From: Microglena sp. YARC
Taxonomy: Eukaryota > Chlorophyta > Chlorophyceae > Chlamydomonadales > Chlamydomonadaceae
Reading direction: 5' to 3'
Length of the DNA stretch: 64,000 nt
Assembly: GCA_022414725.1 (NCBI GenBank)
Contig: CM039464.1
Span: forward strand, 59,821,501-59,885,500
Both the position numbers and the translations under genes were made by a program. Of this stretch, positions 28,770 to 40,366 are shown piece after piece. Position 1 is the stretch's first letter. The number at the start of each line of letters is the position of its first letter. The notes under the pieces were generated by a model. It was given only the letters and a program-made list of their open reading frames with translations, was not told the origin of the DNA and did no database searches.

Positions 28770-31700
28770 TATCAAAGTTCTCCCCTACGCGTGGGGGAGC
28801 AACCCCCCCCCCCCCCCCCCCCACACACACACACCTCCCCCGGCCCTCAGAGCTTCGACATTCCTCCCGTACGCGTGGGGGAGCATCCCCCCGCCCTCCC
28901 CTCCCCCTCCTCCCCCACCCACTCAGTGCAACGAAATTCCTCCCGTTCGCGTAGGGGAGCATCCCCCCTCCCCCTCCCCCTCCCCTCCCCCTCCCCATCC
29001 CCATCCCCCTCCCCCTCCCCTCTCCCCTCCCCCTCCCCCTCCCCCTCCCCTCCCCCTCCCCACCCCCTCCCCTCTAACCCCGACCCCTCCCCCTCTAACC
29101 CCCCCCCTCCCCCTCCCCTCCCCCTCCCCTCCCCCTCTAACCCTCCCCCTCCCCTCCCCCTCTAACCCCCACCCCCACCCCCACCCCCACCCCCTCAGTG
29201 CTTCGAAATTCCCCATACACGTGGGGGCGCGACCCCCCCCGCCCTCCCCCTCCCCTCCCTCCCACCCCCTCAGTGCTTCGAAATTCCTCCCGTTCGCGTG
29301 GGGGAGCATCCCCCCCTCCCCCTCCCCTCCCCAACCCCAACCCCAACCCCAACCCCAACCCTTAATTGCATCGAAATTACTCCCGATCGCGTGGGGGAGC
29401 ATCCCCCCTCCCCCTCCCCCTCCCCTTCCCCCTCCCCTCCCCTCCCCCTCCCCCCCACCACCCCCCCCTAAGTGCTTCAAAATTCCTTATACACGTGGGG
29501 CGCGACCCCCCCCCTCCCCCTCCCCCTCCTCCCCCACCCCTCAGTGCTTCGAAATTCCTCCGTTCGCGTGGGGGAGCATCCCCCCCTCCCCTCCCCTCCC
29601 CCAACCCAACCCCAACCCCTAATTGCTTCGAAATTCCTCATGTTCGCGTGGGGCAGCATCTCCCCTCCCCCTCCCCAACCCCAACCCCTAATTGCTTCGA
29701 AATTCCTCCCGTTCGCGTGGGGGAGCATCCCCTCCCCCTCCCCTCCCCCTCCCCTCCCCCTCCCCTCCCCCTCTAACCCCTCCCCCTATAACCCCCACCC
29801 CTCCCCCTCTAACCCCCACCCCTCCCCCTCCCCTCCCCCCCCTCCCCTCTAACCCTCCCCCTCCCTCCCCTCTAACCCCCACCCCACCCCCACCCCCACC
29901 CCCTAAGTGCTTCAAAATTCCTTATACACGTGGGGGCGCGACCCCCCCCGCCCTCCCCTCCCCCTCCTCCCCCACCCCCTCAGTGCTTCGAAATTCCTCC
30001 CGTTCGCGTGGGGGAGCATCCCCCCCTCCCCCTCCCCTCCCCCAACCCCAACCCCTAATTGCTTCGAAATTCCTCATGTTCGCGTGGGGCAGCATCTCCC
30101 CTCCCCCTCCCCAAACCCCAACCCCAACCCCTAATTGCTTCGAAATTCCTCCCGTTCGCGTGGGGGAGCATCCCCCCTCCCCCTCCCCTCCCCCTCCCCC
30201 CTCCCCTCCCCCTATACCCCTCCCCTATAACCCTACCCCCTCCCCCTCTAACCCCCACCCCCTCCCCCTCCCCTCCCCTCCCCCTCCCCCTCCCCCCCCC
30301 TCCCCTCCCCCTCCCCTCCCCTCCCCCTCCCCCTCTAACCCTCCCCTCCCCCTCCCCTCTAACCCCCACCCCCACCCCCTAAGTGCTTCAAAATTCCTTA
30401 TACACGTGGGGGCGCGACCCCCCTGCCCTCCCCTCCCTCCTCCCCACCCCCTCAGTGCTTCGAAATTCCTCCCGTTCGCGTGGGGGAGCATCCCCCCTCC
30501 CCCTCCCCTCCCCCAACCCCAACCCCAACCCCAACCCTTAATTGCATCGAAATTCCTCCGTTCGCGTGGGGGAGCATCCCCCCCTCCCCCTCTCCCCCAC
30601 CCCACCCCCATCCCACCCCCACCCCCTAAGTGCTTCAAAATTCCTTATACACGTGGGGGCGCGACCCCCCCCCGCCCTCCCCTCCCCTCCTCCCCACCCC
30701 CTCAGTGCTTCGAAATTCCTCCCGTTCGCGTGGGGCAGCATCCCCCCCTCCCCCTCCCCTCCCCCAACCCCAACCCCAACCCCTAATTGCTTCGAAATTC
30801 CTCATGTTCGCGTGGGGCAGCATCTCCCCCCTCCCCTCCCCAACCCCAACCCAACCCCTAATTGCTTCGAAATTCCTCCCGTTCGCGTGGGGGAGCATCC
30901 CCCCCTCCCCCTCCCCTCCCCTCTACCCCCCCCCTCCCCCTCTAACCCACCCCCTCCCCCTCTAACCCCACCCCTCCCCCTCCCCTCCCTCCCCTCCCCC
31001 TCTAAACCCTCCCCCTCCCCCTCCCCCTCTAACCCCCACCCCCACCCCCACCCCACCCCCTCAGTGCTTTGAAATTCCCCATACACGTGGGGGCGCGACC
31101 CCCCCGCCCTCCCCTCCCCCTCCTCCCCCACCCCCTCAGTGCTTCGAAATTCCTCCCGTTTGCGTGGGGGAGCATCCCCCCTCCCCCTCCCCTCCCCCCA
31201 AACCCCAACCCCAACCCAACCCTTAATTGCATCGAAATTCCTCCCGTTCGCGTGGGGGAGCATCCCCCCCCCCTCCCCCTCCCCCTCCCCACCCCCACCC
31301 CCATCCCACCCCCACCCTAAGTGCTTCAAAATTCCTTATACACGTGGGGGCGCGACCCCCCCCCGCCCTCCCCCTCCCCTCCTCCCCCACCCCCCTCAGT
31401 GCTTCGAAATTCCTCCAGTTCGCGTGGGGGAGCATCCCCCCTCCCCCTCCCCTCCCCCAACCCCAACCCCAAACCCTAATTGCTTTCGAAATTCCTCATG
31501 TTCGCGTGGGGCAGCATCTCCCCCTCCCCCTCCCCCCAACCCCAACCCCTAATTGCTTCGAAATTCCTCCCGTTCGCGTGGGGGAGCATCCCCCCCTCCC
31601 CTCCCCCTCCCCAACTCCAACCCCTCAGTGCTTCGAAATTCCTCCCGTTCGCGTGGGGGAGCATCCCCCCTCCCCCTCCCCCCTCCCCAAGTCCCCAACC

Positions 31701-31790
31701 CAACCCCTGAGTGCTTCGAAATTCCCCGTACTCGTGGGGGCGCGACCCCCCCCCCCCCCCCCCCCCCCCTTCCCCCCCCCCCGGGGGATC
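28770..31790 (+). repeat. C-rich hairpin minisatellite, block 2, with higher-order structure
   Basis: About 30 monomers of 65-110 bp (longer where C-rich filler is inserted). Types are: A ('cagtgcttcgaaattcctcc' then 'cgttcgcgtgggggagcatc'), B ('ccttatacacgtgggggcgcg'-type core, hairpin GGGGG-CGCGA-CCCCC), C ('cctcatgttcgcgtggggca' core) and D (starting 'aattgcatcgaaattcctcc'). From 29197 on the order is BAD, BACA, BACA, BAD, BACA, BAD, BACA, then A and B. The last A of most BACA sets is followed by 100-200 bp of CCCCT filler with TCTAACCCC. Filler also contains runs of CCCCAA. Every monomer keeps the GGGGG...CCCCC stem. Confidence 0.85.
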
Positions 31791-31847
31791 CCCAATTTCC
31801 TTTCGCGGAGTTCGCGCTCCACGTCCTCAGAGCCGTAGTTTGAGTGC

Positions 31848-32479
31848 CTAGATCCAGATCAGCGCAGTGGATCTCTTTCCCACTAGCTCAGAGAAACTGC
31901 ATTTAATGCCTGGTGCTTCATTAGTTCCTTCAGGAGGTTTTTTATCCGACCAGTTTATGACAAGAGGAGCCACCGATTCTTTGCTATTCGACGCAGGCAT
32001 AGGTGTCAGACCCTTCGGGCTCATGGAACTGTCACCGATGCTGTCACAACGCGAAGCGAATATAACTTTAGGTGCTATACCACCCTTAGGTTGCGCTGCA
32101 AGATGCCTAGCAGGTTGCTCCTCTTGCTTGTGCGCACAGGCTGCTTCTGTGGCACTACGGGAGGTCTAGTAAGCTCCTCTTTTCGTCCTGGCTGCGCTGT
32201 TCGCCCAGGCTGGTTCTATGGCACTGCGCGAAGCTGCTCCTGCTGCTGCGATATGCGCCCAGCTTGCGTATGTTGCGATGTTGTTGCCCTATTAAGTCCA
32301 CGGACGACTACGGTTCTACGTTGTGCTGCTCCCTGCTGGTAAATATTATGGCTTAGATGGTTAACGCGTGTGTTTCTATTAGTAGGAGGGGCCTGAGATG
32401 CGAAATGGTGAACTGGGATGCGATGTGAATTAATTTCGTCGCTATCCTTCGGCCTCGTACAAAGAAATTGTGGTTGCAT
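31848..32479 (-). pseudogene. Gln/Pro-rich low-complexity protein, frameshifted
   Basis: ATG at 32479-32477 opens MQPQFLCTRPKDSDEINSHR and 67 further codons rich in Gln, Arg and Thr, stopping at 32216 (QQQEQLRAVP). Reading on past that stop gives more of the same style (NQPGRTAQPGRKEEL, VVPQKQPVRTSKR). After a shift near 32110, a third stretch is open to 31848 (PKGGIAPKVIFASRCDSIGD, VINWSDKKPPEGTNEAPGI). A disordered protein of about 210 residues is implied. No domain was recognised. A plus-strand alternative (31867-32169) looks less natural. Confidence 0.3.
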
Positions 32480-32539
32480 GTGAGCTGGATGGCTGGTGCG
32501 GTACCGGATTCATTGATCAGTAGAATCCGCGACCTTACT

Positions 32540-33360
32540 GTCTATATCTCCCATTCCTCTTGGCTGCAGGTTGGTTTGAGCCATAACTAACCATATACCA
32601 ACTATTAGGGCACTCAAAAAATGTGTGGCAAATGTCTGAACTGAAGTCCATGCCCAAGTACCTGCTCTAGGTGTAACCAAAGGGGCTCAGATCACCCAAC
32701 CAACTATAAATTAATTTAAACTTAATTTCTGACTCGTTCCTCGTGGCTACATGTTGATTTGAGCCATATCTAAACATATAACAACTCTTGGGGCCATCCA
32801 AAAATGTGTGGCAAATGTCTGAACTGAAGTCCTTGCCCAAGTACGTGCTCTAGGTGTAACCCCTAGGGGAGCAGCTCAGCCAGCCAACTATACATTAATT
32901 GAAACTTGATTTCTGACCCTTTCCTCATGGCTACAGGTTGGTTTGAGCCATATCTAAACATATACTAACTCTTGGGGCCATCCAAAAATGTGTGGCAAAT
33001 GTCTGAACTCAAGTCCTTGCCCAAGTACCTGCTTTAGATGTAACCCCTGGGGGAGCAGCTCAGCTAAAACCGGCGCGACATCTCCAATCGTGTTTTCTAA
33101 TCTTGTCCTCCTGGTTATAGCTTTGTTAAAAAAAAATCTAACTACATACGAACTGTAGGGACCAACGAAAAGGTTATGGTGAGTCTCGTGATCGAAATAC
33201 CTCCTCAAGTACCTACTATGGGTGTAACATTTGGGGAATATGTGATCGAAAACCGTCGCGACAACTCCAATCTCGTTTTCTACTCCTGTCATCTTGGCTA
33301 CCGCTTGGTTAACATTATACATAACGATATACGTAGTCTTGGGGCACATAAGCCGTGAAT
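32540..33360 (+). repeat. ~185-bp tandem repeat, about 4.5 units
   Basis: Units start near 32572, 32753, 32939, 33122 and 33300, marked by 'ttggtttgagccatatctaa', 'ggccatccaaaaatgtgtgg' and 'cttgcccaagtacctgct'. The first three are close; the last two are much diverged. Non-coding. Confidence 0.75.
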
Positions 33361-33421
33361 GCTAAATTCTATATTCCGGTCAATAACTGCCAGTTTTACA
33401 CATTTTCCTTACATTATAAAA

Positions 33422-33622
33422 CATAAGATGTAAAGTTGGTGTTTCTAAGTTGTTACACAATAGGGCAGATTCATGCTCATAAGATTCGCTACATCCATTC
33501 TTGTGAGCTCGAATTGAGCATATTTCGTCAAATTTGAACATATTGACCGAAATCTTATGTTTTTAATCATAAGATTGAACTTGTAAAAAATCAGAATACC
33601 CCTTAAAAGTGAACATAAGAAT
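33422..33622. repeat. Subterminal palindrome and 9-mer cluster, right end
   Basis: CATAAGATT occurs at 33478 and 33568 and AATCTTATG at 33551; the last two form a palindrome with 9-bp perfect arms (33551-33576). One-mismatch copies lie at 33422 and 33614. This mirrors the left end of the element. Confidence 0.75.
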
Positions 33623-33624
33623 GG

Positions 33625-33653
33625 AAATCGGCCGGGAAGCAGGAACGCCCATT
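33625..33653 (-). repeat. Right terminal inverted repeat
   Basis: AAATCGGCCGGGAAGCAGGA then ACGCCCATT, the perfect reverse complement of 23887-23915. The AGTC target duplication follows at 33654-33657. Confidence 0.95.
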
Positions 33654-34567
33654 AGTCCCCTTACAAGCAGCCCTTGAGGACGAAGATCAAGAGGATGGCC
33701 AAGACTGGTCTCTCTTCAAGATCAATAGCCTCAACCCTCACCCAAAAGCATGGGATCAGCATCTCTCACACCTCTGTGTGTAGGATTCTCCATGGAGGCT
33801 GGAAGCCTCTGACTCGGCTGAAGGTTGGCAATGAGAGGAGCCTAGGTGGTGTAAACAAGAAAGCTAGAGTGGACTTCTGCCACAAGTGGAAAGACTCCAG
33901 GTCCAATGCTTTTGATACTTGGGTCTTCCTGGATGCAAAGGACCTTTACTGCTACAAATACCAGTTTGGGATTCTTGATTATGCATGGCAAGATGTCTTC
34001 AAGAAGAAGGGCAGTGAGGCACCCCCACACTTGGGGGCCAAACCAGGGACACCTTGGGTGTTTAGGTTCTATGGGGCTGTGGGCAAGGACTTTAAGTCTA
34101 AGCTGCATTTTGTGCCTCCCTCCCCTGACCCTAAAAACCTCAAACAGAAGAAGAGCTATGAACCCTTCAAGTCAGAGCACTTCATTGAGATGATGAAAAA
34201 TCTACATGAGGAGATCCAGACCTATACAGCTGGGAGGAGGGGGGGTGGCTACAAGCTCATCATGGATCATGCCAAGCAACACTTCTCCAAGGACAGCAGG
34301 CCTGCCTTGGATAAGATGGGTGTGAAGGTGGTTAAGGATTAACCAGCACAATCCTGGGATTGAACATCATTGAGAATGTATGGGGCATCCTCCAAGGCAA
34401 GATGTGTAGGAAGAATGCTAAGAGTGGACCTAACTGGAGGAAACTGATAGAGGCTGCATGGGCCAGCATTGAGCTCAAGTCTATCAATGCTCTTCATGCT
34501 GGATTCCAAGAGAGGTTGAAATTGGTGCACAATGAGGATGGAAAGTGTGCTCCACCACTTAGTATGA
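33654..34567 (+). pseudogene. Transposase copy 3, 3' part
   Basis: Resumes the gene interrupted at 23886. It is open from RTKIKRMAKTG to GVKVVKD, where TAC is mutated to TAA (34340-34342), and then a base is lost in 'gggattgaac' (34358). The third catalytic residue is Glu (ENVWG). Some substitutions (Leu for Val-type changes in 'cagcccttgag', Pro in SYEPFKS) are private to this copy, in line with its separation from the rest of the array. Confidence 0.8.
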
Positions 34568-35179
34568 CTGCTTTCAGATGTTGGGGTATAGGTCTAGTGT
34601 GGATCTAGTGTCACATAGAATACTTAGATGAATGAGCATGCCATATGTGGCATGATGAGCAAGGACTTGTTGTTGTTTGGGATGATAATAGTTACCCTTG
34701 AGTCCCAACTGCATGGCATTCACAACTTTGTCAATAAATATAAGAGTTGGGATTTTATGAGAATATTGATAACTATGTGTTACAAGACACTATCCATGTT
34801 CATGATCCCTCCCTTTGAAATTTGCCTCCCATCTCCACCAATGACACAATAAGGAAGACTGCCATTCTGTAACACTCCAAGTACATGTTGGTATGTTCTT
34901 TGAAAGTGACAGTCAACAAGATTGACAAGATTTGTGTAATACATTACAATAATACCATACCTTCAAGGGCATGGGTAGGTCCATCTCTTATGCGCCCATT
35001 GGGTATAATATCCATAATTTGCGAAAGCGCGTTGTTCAAAGTGCTCTCATGTGGTACGGTAGGAGGATGAAGGTACTGTAAATGTACCGCCTTCCTTGGC
35101 TTGGAAACGGGAGGCCTCGGCGTTGGAGCAATTTATTACCTTGTAAAAGTAGCATTTTGTATATTCCTACCCTCTTCCC

Positions 35180-36292
35180 ATGCCTCGAATTCCCTAGAGA
35201 TTAACTAGGGAACAACGGCAGTTGATAGTTGATCTGTCCCGGCAGGGTTTCTATAATGCTGCCATAGGTCGTCAGGTTCCGTGTAATCTAGAGACCGTTA
35301 GGAGATGGAAACCTGACGAACAGCTGCAAGGATTGGAGAAAGTGGACCTCGGGGAAAAGCCTCGACAGGTTCCACAGTCCCCTTACAAGCAGCCCGTGAG
35401 GACGAAGATCAAGAGGATGGCCAAGACTGGTATCTCTTCAAGATCAATAGCCTCAACCCTCACCCAAAAGCATGGGATCAGCATCTCTCACACCTCTGTG
35501 TGTAGGATTCTCCATGGAGGCTGGAAGCTTCTGACCTGGCTGAAGGTTGGCAATGAGAGGAGCCTAGGTGGTGTAAACAAGAAAGCTAGAGTGGACTTCT
35601 GCCACAAGTGGAAAGACTCCAGGTCCAATGCTTTTGATACTTGGGTCTTCCTGGATGCAAAGGACCTTTACTGCTACAAATACCAGTTTGGGATTCTTGA
35701 TTATGCATGGCAAGATGTCTTCAAGAAGAAGGGCAGTGAGGCACCCCCACACTTGGGGGCCAAACCAGGGACACCTTGGGTGTTTAGGTTCTATGGGGCT
35801 GTGGGCAAGGACTTTAAGTCTAAGCTGCATTTTGTGCCTCCCTCCCCTGACCCTAAAAACCTCAAACAGAAGAAGAGCTATGAAACCTTCAAGTCAGAGC
35901 ACTTCATTGAGATGATGAAAAATCTACATGAGGAGATCCAGACCTATACAGCTGGGAGGAGGGGGGGTGGCTACAAGCTCATCATGGATCATGCCAAGCA
36001 ACACTTCTCCAAGGACAGCAGGCCTGCCTTGGATAAGATGGGTGTGAAGGTGGTTAAGGATTAACCAGCACAATCCTGGGACTTGAACATCATTGAGAAT
36101 GTATGGGGCATCCTCCAAGGCAAGATGTGTAGGAAGAATGCTAAGAGTGGACCTAACTGGAGGAAACTGATAGAGGCTGCATGGGCCAGCATTGAGCTCA
36201 AGTCTATCAATGCTCTTCATGCTGGATTCCAAGAGAGGTTGAAATTGGTGCACAATGAGGATGGAAAGTGGTGCTCCCACCACTTAGTATGA
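35180..36292 (+). pseudogene. Transposase copy 4, two nonsense codons
   Basis: Frame is kept over the whole length, but Lys6 is TAG (35195-35197), and the codon after KVVKD is TAA (36062-36064), the same nonsense change as in copy 3. It therefore decayed by point mutation and not by indels, and shares one mutation by descent or conversion with its neighbour. Confidence 0.85.
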
Positions 36293-36907
36293 CTGCTTTC
36301 AGATGTTGGGGTATAGGTCTAGTGTGGATCTAGTGTCACATAGAATACTAAGATGAATGGGCATGCCATATGTGGCATGATGAGCAAGGACTTGTTGTTG
36401 TTTGGGATGATAATAGTTACCCTTGAGTCCCAACTGCATGGCATTCACAACCTTGTCAATAAATATAAGAGTTGGGATTTTATGAGAATATTGATAACTA
36501 TGTGTTACAAGACACTATCCATGTTCATGATCCCTCCTTTGAAATTTGCCTCCCATCTCCACCAATGACACAATAAGGAAGACTGCCATTCTGCAACACT
36601 CCAAGTACATGTTGGTATGTTCTTTGAAAGTGACAGTCAACAAGATTGACAAGATTTGTGTAATACAATACAATAATACCATACTTACTTCAAGGGCATG
36701 GGTAGGTCCATCTCTTATGCGCCCATTGGGTATAATATCCATAATTTGCGAAAGCGCGTTGTTCAAAGTGCTCTCATGTGGTACGGTAGGAGGATGAAGG
36801 TACTGTAAATGTACCGCCTTCCTTGGGCTTGGAAACGGGAGGCCTCGGCGTTGGAGCAATTTATTACCTTGTAAAAGTAGCATTTTGTATATTCCTACCC
36901 TCTTCCC

Positions 36908-38018
36908 ATGCCTCGAATTCCCAAGAGATTAACTAGGGAACAACGGCAGTTGATAGTTGATCTGTCCCGGCAGGGTTTCTATAATGCTGCCATAGGTCGT
37001 CAGGTTCCGTGTAATCTAGAGACCGTTAGGAGATGGAAACCTGACGAACAGCTGCAAGGATTGGAGAAAGTGGACCTCGGGGAAAAGCCTCGACAAGTTC
37101 CGCAGTCCCCTTACAAGCAGCCCGTGAGGACGAAGATCAAGAGGATGGCCAAGACTGGTCTCTCTTCAAGATCAATAGCCTCAACCCTCACCCAAAAGCA
37201 TGGATCAGCATCTCTCACACCTCTGTGTGTAGGATTCTCCATGGAGGCTGGAAGCCTCTGACCTGGCTGAAGGTTGGCAATGAGAGGAGCCTAGGTGGTG
37301 TAAACAAGAAAGCTAGAGTGGACTTCTGCCACAAGTGGAAAGACTCCAGGTCCAATGCTTTTGATACTTGGGTCTTCCTGGATGCAAAGGACCTTTACTG
37401 CTACAAATACCAGTTTGGGATTCTTGATTATGCATGGCAAGATGTCTTCAAGAAGAAGGGCAGTGAGGCACCCCCACACTTGGGGGCCAAACCAGGGACA
37501 CCTTGGGTGTTTAGGTTCTATGGGGCTGTGGGCAAGGACTTTAAGTCTAAGCTGCATTTTGTGCCTCCCTCCCCTGACCCTAAAAACCTCAAACAGAAGA
37601 AGAGCTATGAAACCTTCAAGTCAGAGCACTTCATTGAGATGATGAAAAATCTACATGAGGAGATCCAGACCTATACAGCTGGGAGGAGGGGGGGTGGCTA
37701 CAAGCTCATCATGGATCATGCCAAGCAACACTTCTCCAAGGACAGCAGGCCTGCCTTGGATAAGATGGGTGTGAAGGTGGTTAAGGATTACCAGCACAAT
37801 CCTGGGACTTGAACATCATTGAGAATGTATGGGGCATCCTCCAAGGCAAGATGTGTAGGAAGAATGCTAAGAGTGGACCTAACTGGAGGAAACTGATAGA
37901 GGCTGCATGGGCCAGCATTGAGCTCAAGTCTATCAATGCTCTTCATGCTGGATTCCAAGAGAGGTTGAAATTGGTGCACAATGAGGATGGAAAGTGGTGC
38001 TCCCACCACTTAGTATGA
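36908..38018 (+). pseudogene. Transposase copy 5
   Basis: Loses one G near 37201 ('catggatcagc') and one C near 37791 ('gattaccagcac'). Otherwise it matches the consensus, including all three catalytic residues. Asp at residue 46. Confidence 0.85.
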
Positions 38019-38635
38019 CTGCTTTCAGATGTTGGGGTCTAGGTCTAGTGTGGATCTAGTGTCACATAGAATACTAAGATGAATGGGCATGCCATATGTG
38101 GCATGATGAGCAAGGACTTGTTGTTGTTTGGGATGATAATAGTTACCCTTGAGTCCCAACTGCATGGCATTCACAACCTTGTCAATAAATATAAGAGTTG
38201 GGATTTTATGAGAATATTGATAACTATGTGTTACAAGACACTATCCATGTTCATGATCCCTCCCTTTGAAATTTGCCTCCCATCTCCACCAATGACACAA
38301 TAAGGAAGACTGCCATTCTGCAACACTCCAAGTACATGTTGGTATGTTCTTTGAAAGTGACAGTCAACAAGATTGACAAGATTTGTGTAATACAATACAA
38401 TAATACCATACCTTACTTCAAGGGCATGGGTAGGTCCATCTCTTATGCGCTCATTGGGTATAATATCCATAATTTGCGAAAGCGCGTTGTTCAAAGTGCT
38501 CTCATGTGGTACGGTAGGAGGATGAAGGTACTGTAAATGTACCGCCTTCCTTGGGCTTGGAAACGGGAGGCCTCGGCGTTGGAGCAATTTATTACCTTGT
38601 AAAAGTAGCATTTTGTATATTCCTACCCTCTTCCC

Positions 38636-39749
38636 ATGCCTCGAATTCCCAAGAGATTAACTAGGGAACAACGGCAGTTGATAGTTGATCTGTCCCGGCA
38701 GGGTTTCTATAATGCTGCCATAGGTCGTCAGGTTCCGTGTAATCTAGAGACCGTTAGGAGATGGAAACCTGACGAACAGCTGCAAGGATTGGAGAAAGTG
38801 GACCTCGGGGAAAAGCCTCGACAAGTTCCGCAGTCCCCTTACAAGCAGCCCGTGAGGACGAAGATCAAGAGGATGGCCAAGACTGGTCTCTCTTCAAGAT
38901 CAATAGCCTCAACCCTCACCCAAAAGCATGGGATCAGCATCTCTCACACCTCTGTGTGTAGGATTCTCCATGGAGGCTGGAAGCCTCTGAACTGGCTGAA
39001 GGTTGGCAATGAGAGGAGCCTAGGTGGTGTAAACAAGAAAGCTAGAGTGGACTTCTGCCACAAGTGGAAAGACTCCAGGTCCAATGCTTTTGATACTTGG
39101 GTCTTCCTGGATGCAAAGGACCTTTACTGCTACAAATACCAGTTTGGGATTCTTGATTATGCATGGCAAGATGTCTTGCAAGAAGAAGGGCAGTGAGGCA
39201 CCCCCACACTTGGGGGCCAAACCAGGGACACCTTGGGTGTTTAGGTTCTATGGGGCTGTGGGCAAGGACTTTAAGTCTAAGCTGCATTTTGTGCCTCCCT
39301 CCCCTGACCCTAAAAACCTCAAACAGAAGAAGAGCTATGAAACCTTCAAGTCAGAGCACTTCATTGAGATGATGAAAAATCTACATGAGGAGATCCAGAC
39401 CTATACAGCTGGGAGGAGGGGGGGTGGCTACAAGCTCATCATGGATCATGCCAAGCAACACTTCTCCAAGGACAGCAGGCCTGCCTTGGATAAGATGGGT
39501 GTGAAGGTGGTTAAGGATTACCCAGCACAATCCTGGGACTTGAACATCATTGAGAATGTATGGGGCATCCTCCAAGGCAAGATGTGTAGGAAGAATGCTA
39601 AGAGTGGACCTAACTGGAGGAAACTGATAGAGGCTGCATGGGCCAGCATTGAGCTCAAGTCTATCAATGCTCTTCATGCTGGATTCCAAGAGAGGTTGAA
39701 ATTGGTGCACAATGAGGATGGAAAGTGGTGCTCCCACCACTTAGTATGA
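38636..39749 (+). pseudogene. Transposase copy 6, single frameshift
   Basis: This is one of the two least damaged copies, with a single extra base near 39178 ('gtcttgcaagaag'). Domain layout, by consensus numbering, is two helix-turn-helix units at about residues 8-45 and 75-112 (paired-like DNA binding), the first catalytic Asp at about 159 (WVFLDAKD), the second at about 270 (LIMDHAK) and Glu at about 306 (NIIENVWG). Thirty-five residues separate the last two, so DD35E in the IS630/Tc1/mariner superfamily, which cuts and pastes DNA at TA sites. Predicted length is 370 residues, in the normal 340-370 range. Confidence 0.85.
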
Positions 39750-40366
39750 CTGCTTTCAGATGTTGGGGTCTAGGTCTAGTGTGGATCTAGTGTCACATAG
39801 AATACTAAGATGAATGGGCATGCCATATGTGGCATGATGAGCAAGGACTTGTTGTTGTTTGGGATGATAATAGTTACCCTTGAGTCCCAACTGCATGGCA
39901 TTCACAACCTTGTCAATAAATATAAGAGTTGGGATTTTATGAGAATATTGATAACTATGTGTTACAAGACACTATCCATGTTCATGATCCCTCCCTTTGA
40001 AATTTGCCTCCCATCTCCACCAATGACACAATAAGGAAGACTGCCATTCTGCAACACTCCAAGTACATGTTGGTATGTTCTTTGAAAGTGACAGTCAACA
40101 AGATTGACAAGATTTGTGTAATACAATACAATAATACCATACCTTACTTCAAGGGCATGGGTAGGTCCATCTCTTATGCGCTCATTGGGTATAATATCCA
40201 TAATTTGCGAAAGCGCGTTGTTCAAAGTGCTCTCATGTGGTACGGTAGGAGGATGAAGGTACTGTAAATGTACCGCCTTCCTTGGGCTTGGAAACGGGAG
40301 GCCTCGGCGTTGGAGCAATTTATTACCTTGTAAAAGTAGCATTTTGTATATTCCTACCCTCTTCCC

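Larger units (their letters stand above)
23887..33653. mobile_element. 9,767-bp cargo-carrying DNA transposon with 29-bp TIRs and 4-bp TSD
   Basis: The ends are exact inverted repeats of 29 bp (23887-23915 and 33625-33653; outer 20 bases AATGGGCGTTCCTGCTTCCC). They are flanked by the 4-bp duplication AGTC. The interrupted host sequence is the transposase array, whose other units show the empty site. Both ends contain clusters of the 9-mer AATCTTATG/CATAAGATT within about 230 bp of the termini, as expected for transposase binding sites. Inside are an intron-containing gene, a ZP-like gene fragment, a Gln/Pro-rich gene and C-rich minisatellites. No transposase is recognised. Four-base duplications are known for Sola, Ginger and some Academ elements, but nothing here assigns it to any of these. 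It could be non-autonomous, or its enzyme could be the unrecognised gene at 24.6-26.3 kb. Confidence 0.85.

Noticed and set aside
26278..31843. Long proline-rich plus-strand and glycine-rich minus-strand open frames (up to 364 codons)
   Set aside because: They follow from the C runs and the spacing of the minisatellite. Open frames exist on both strands and in several phases at once, and there is no start context or non-repeat coding sequence.
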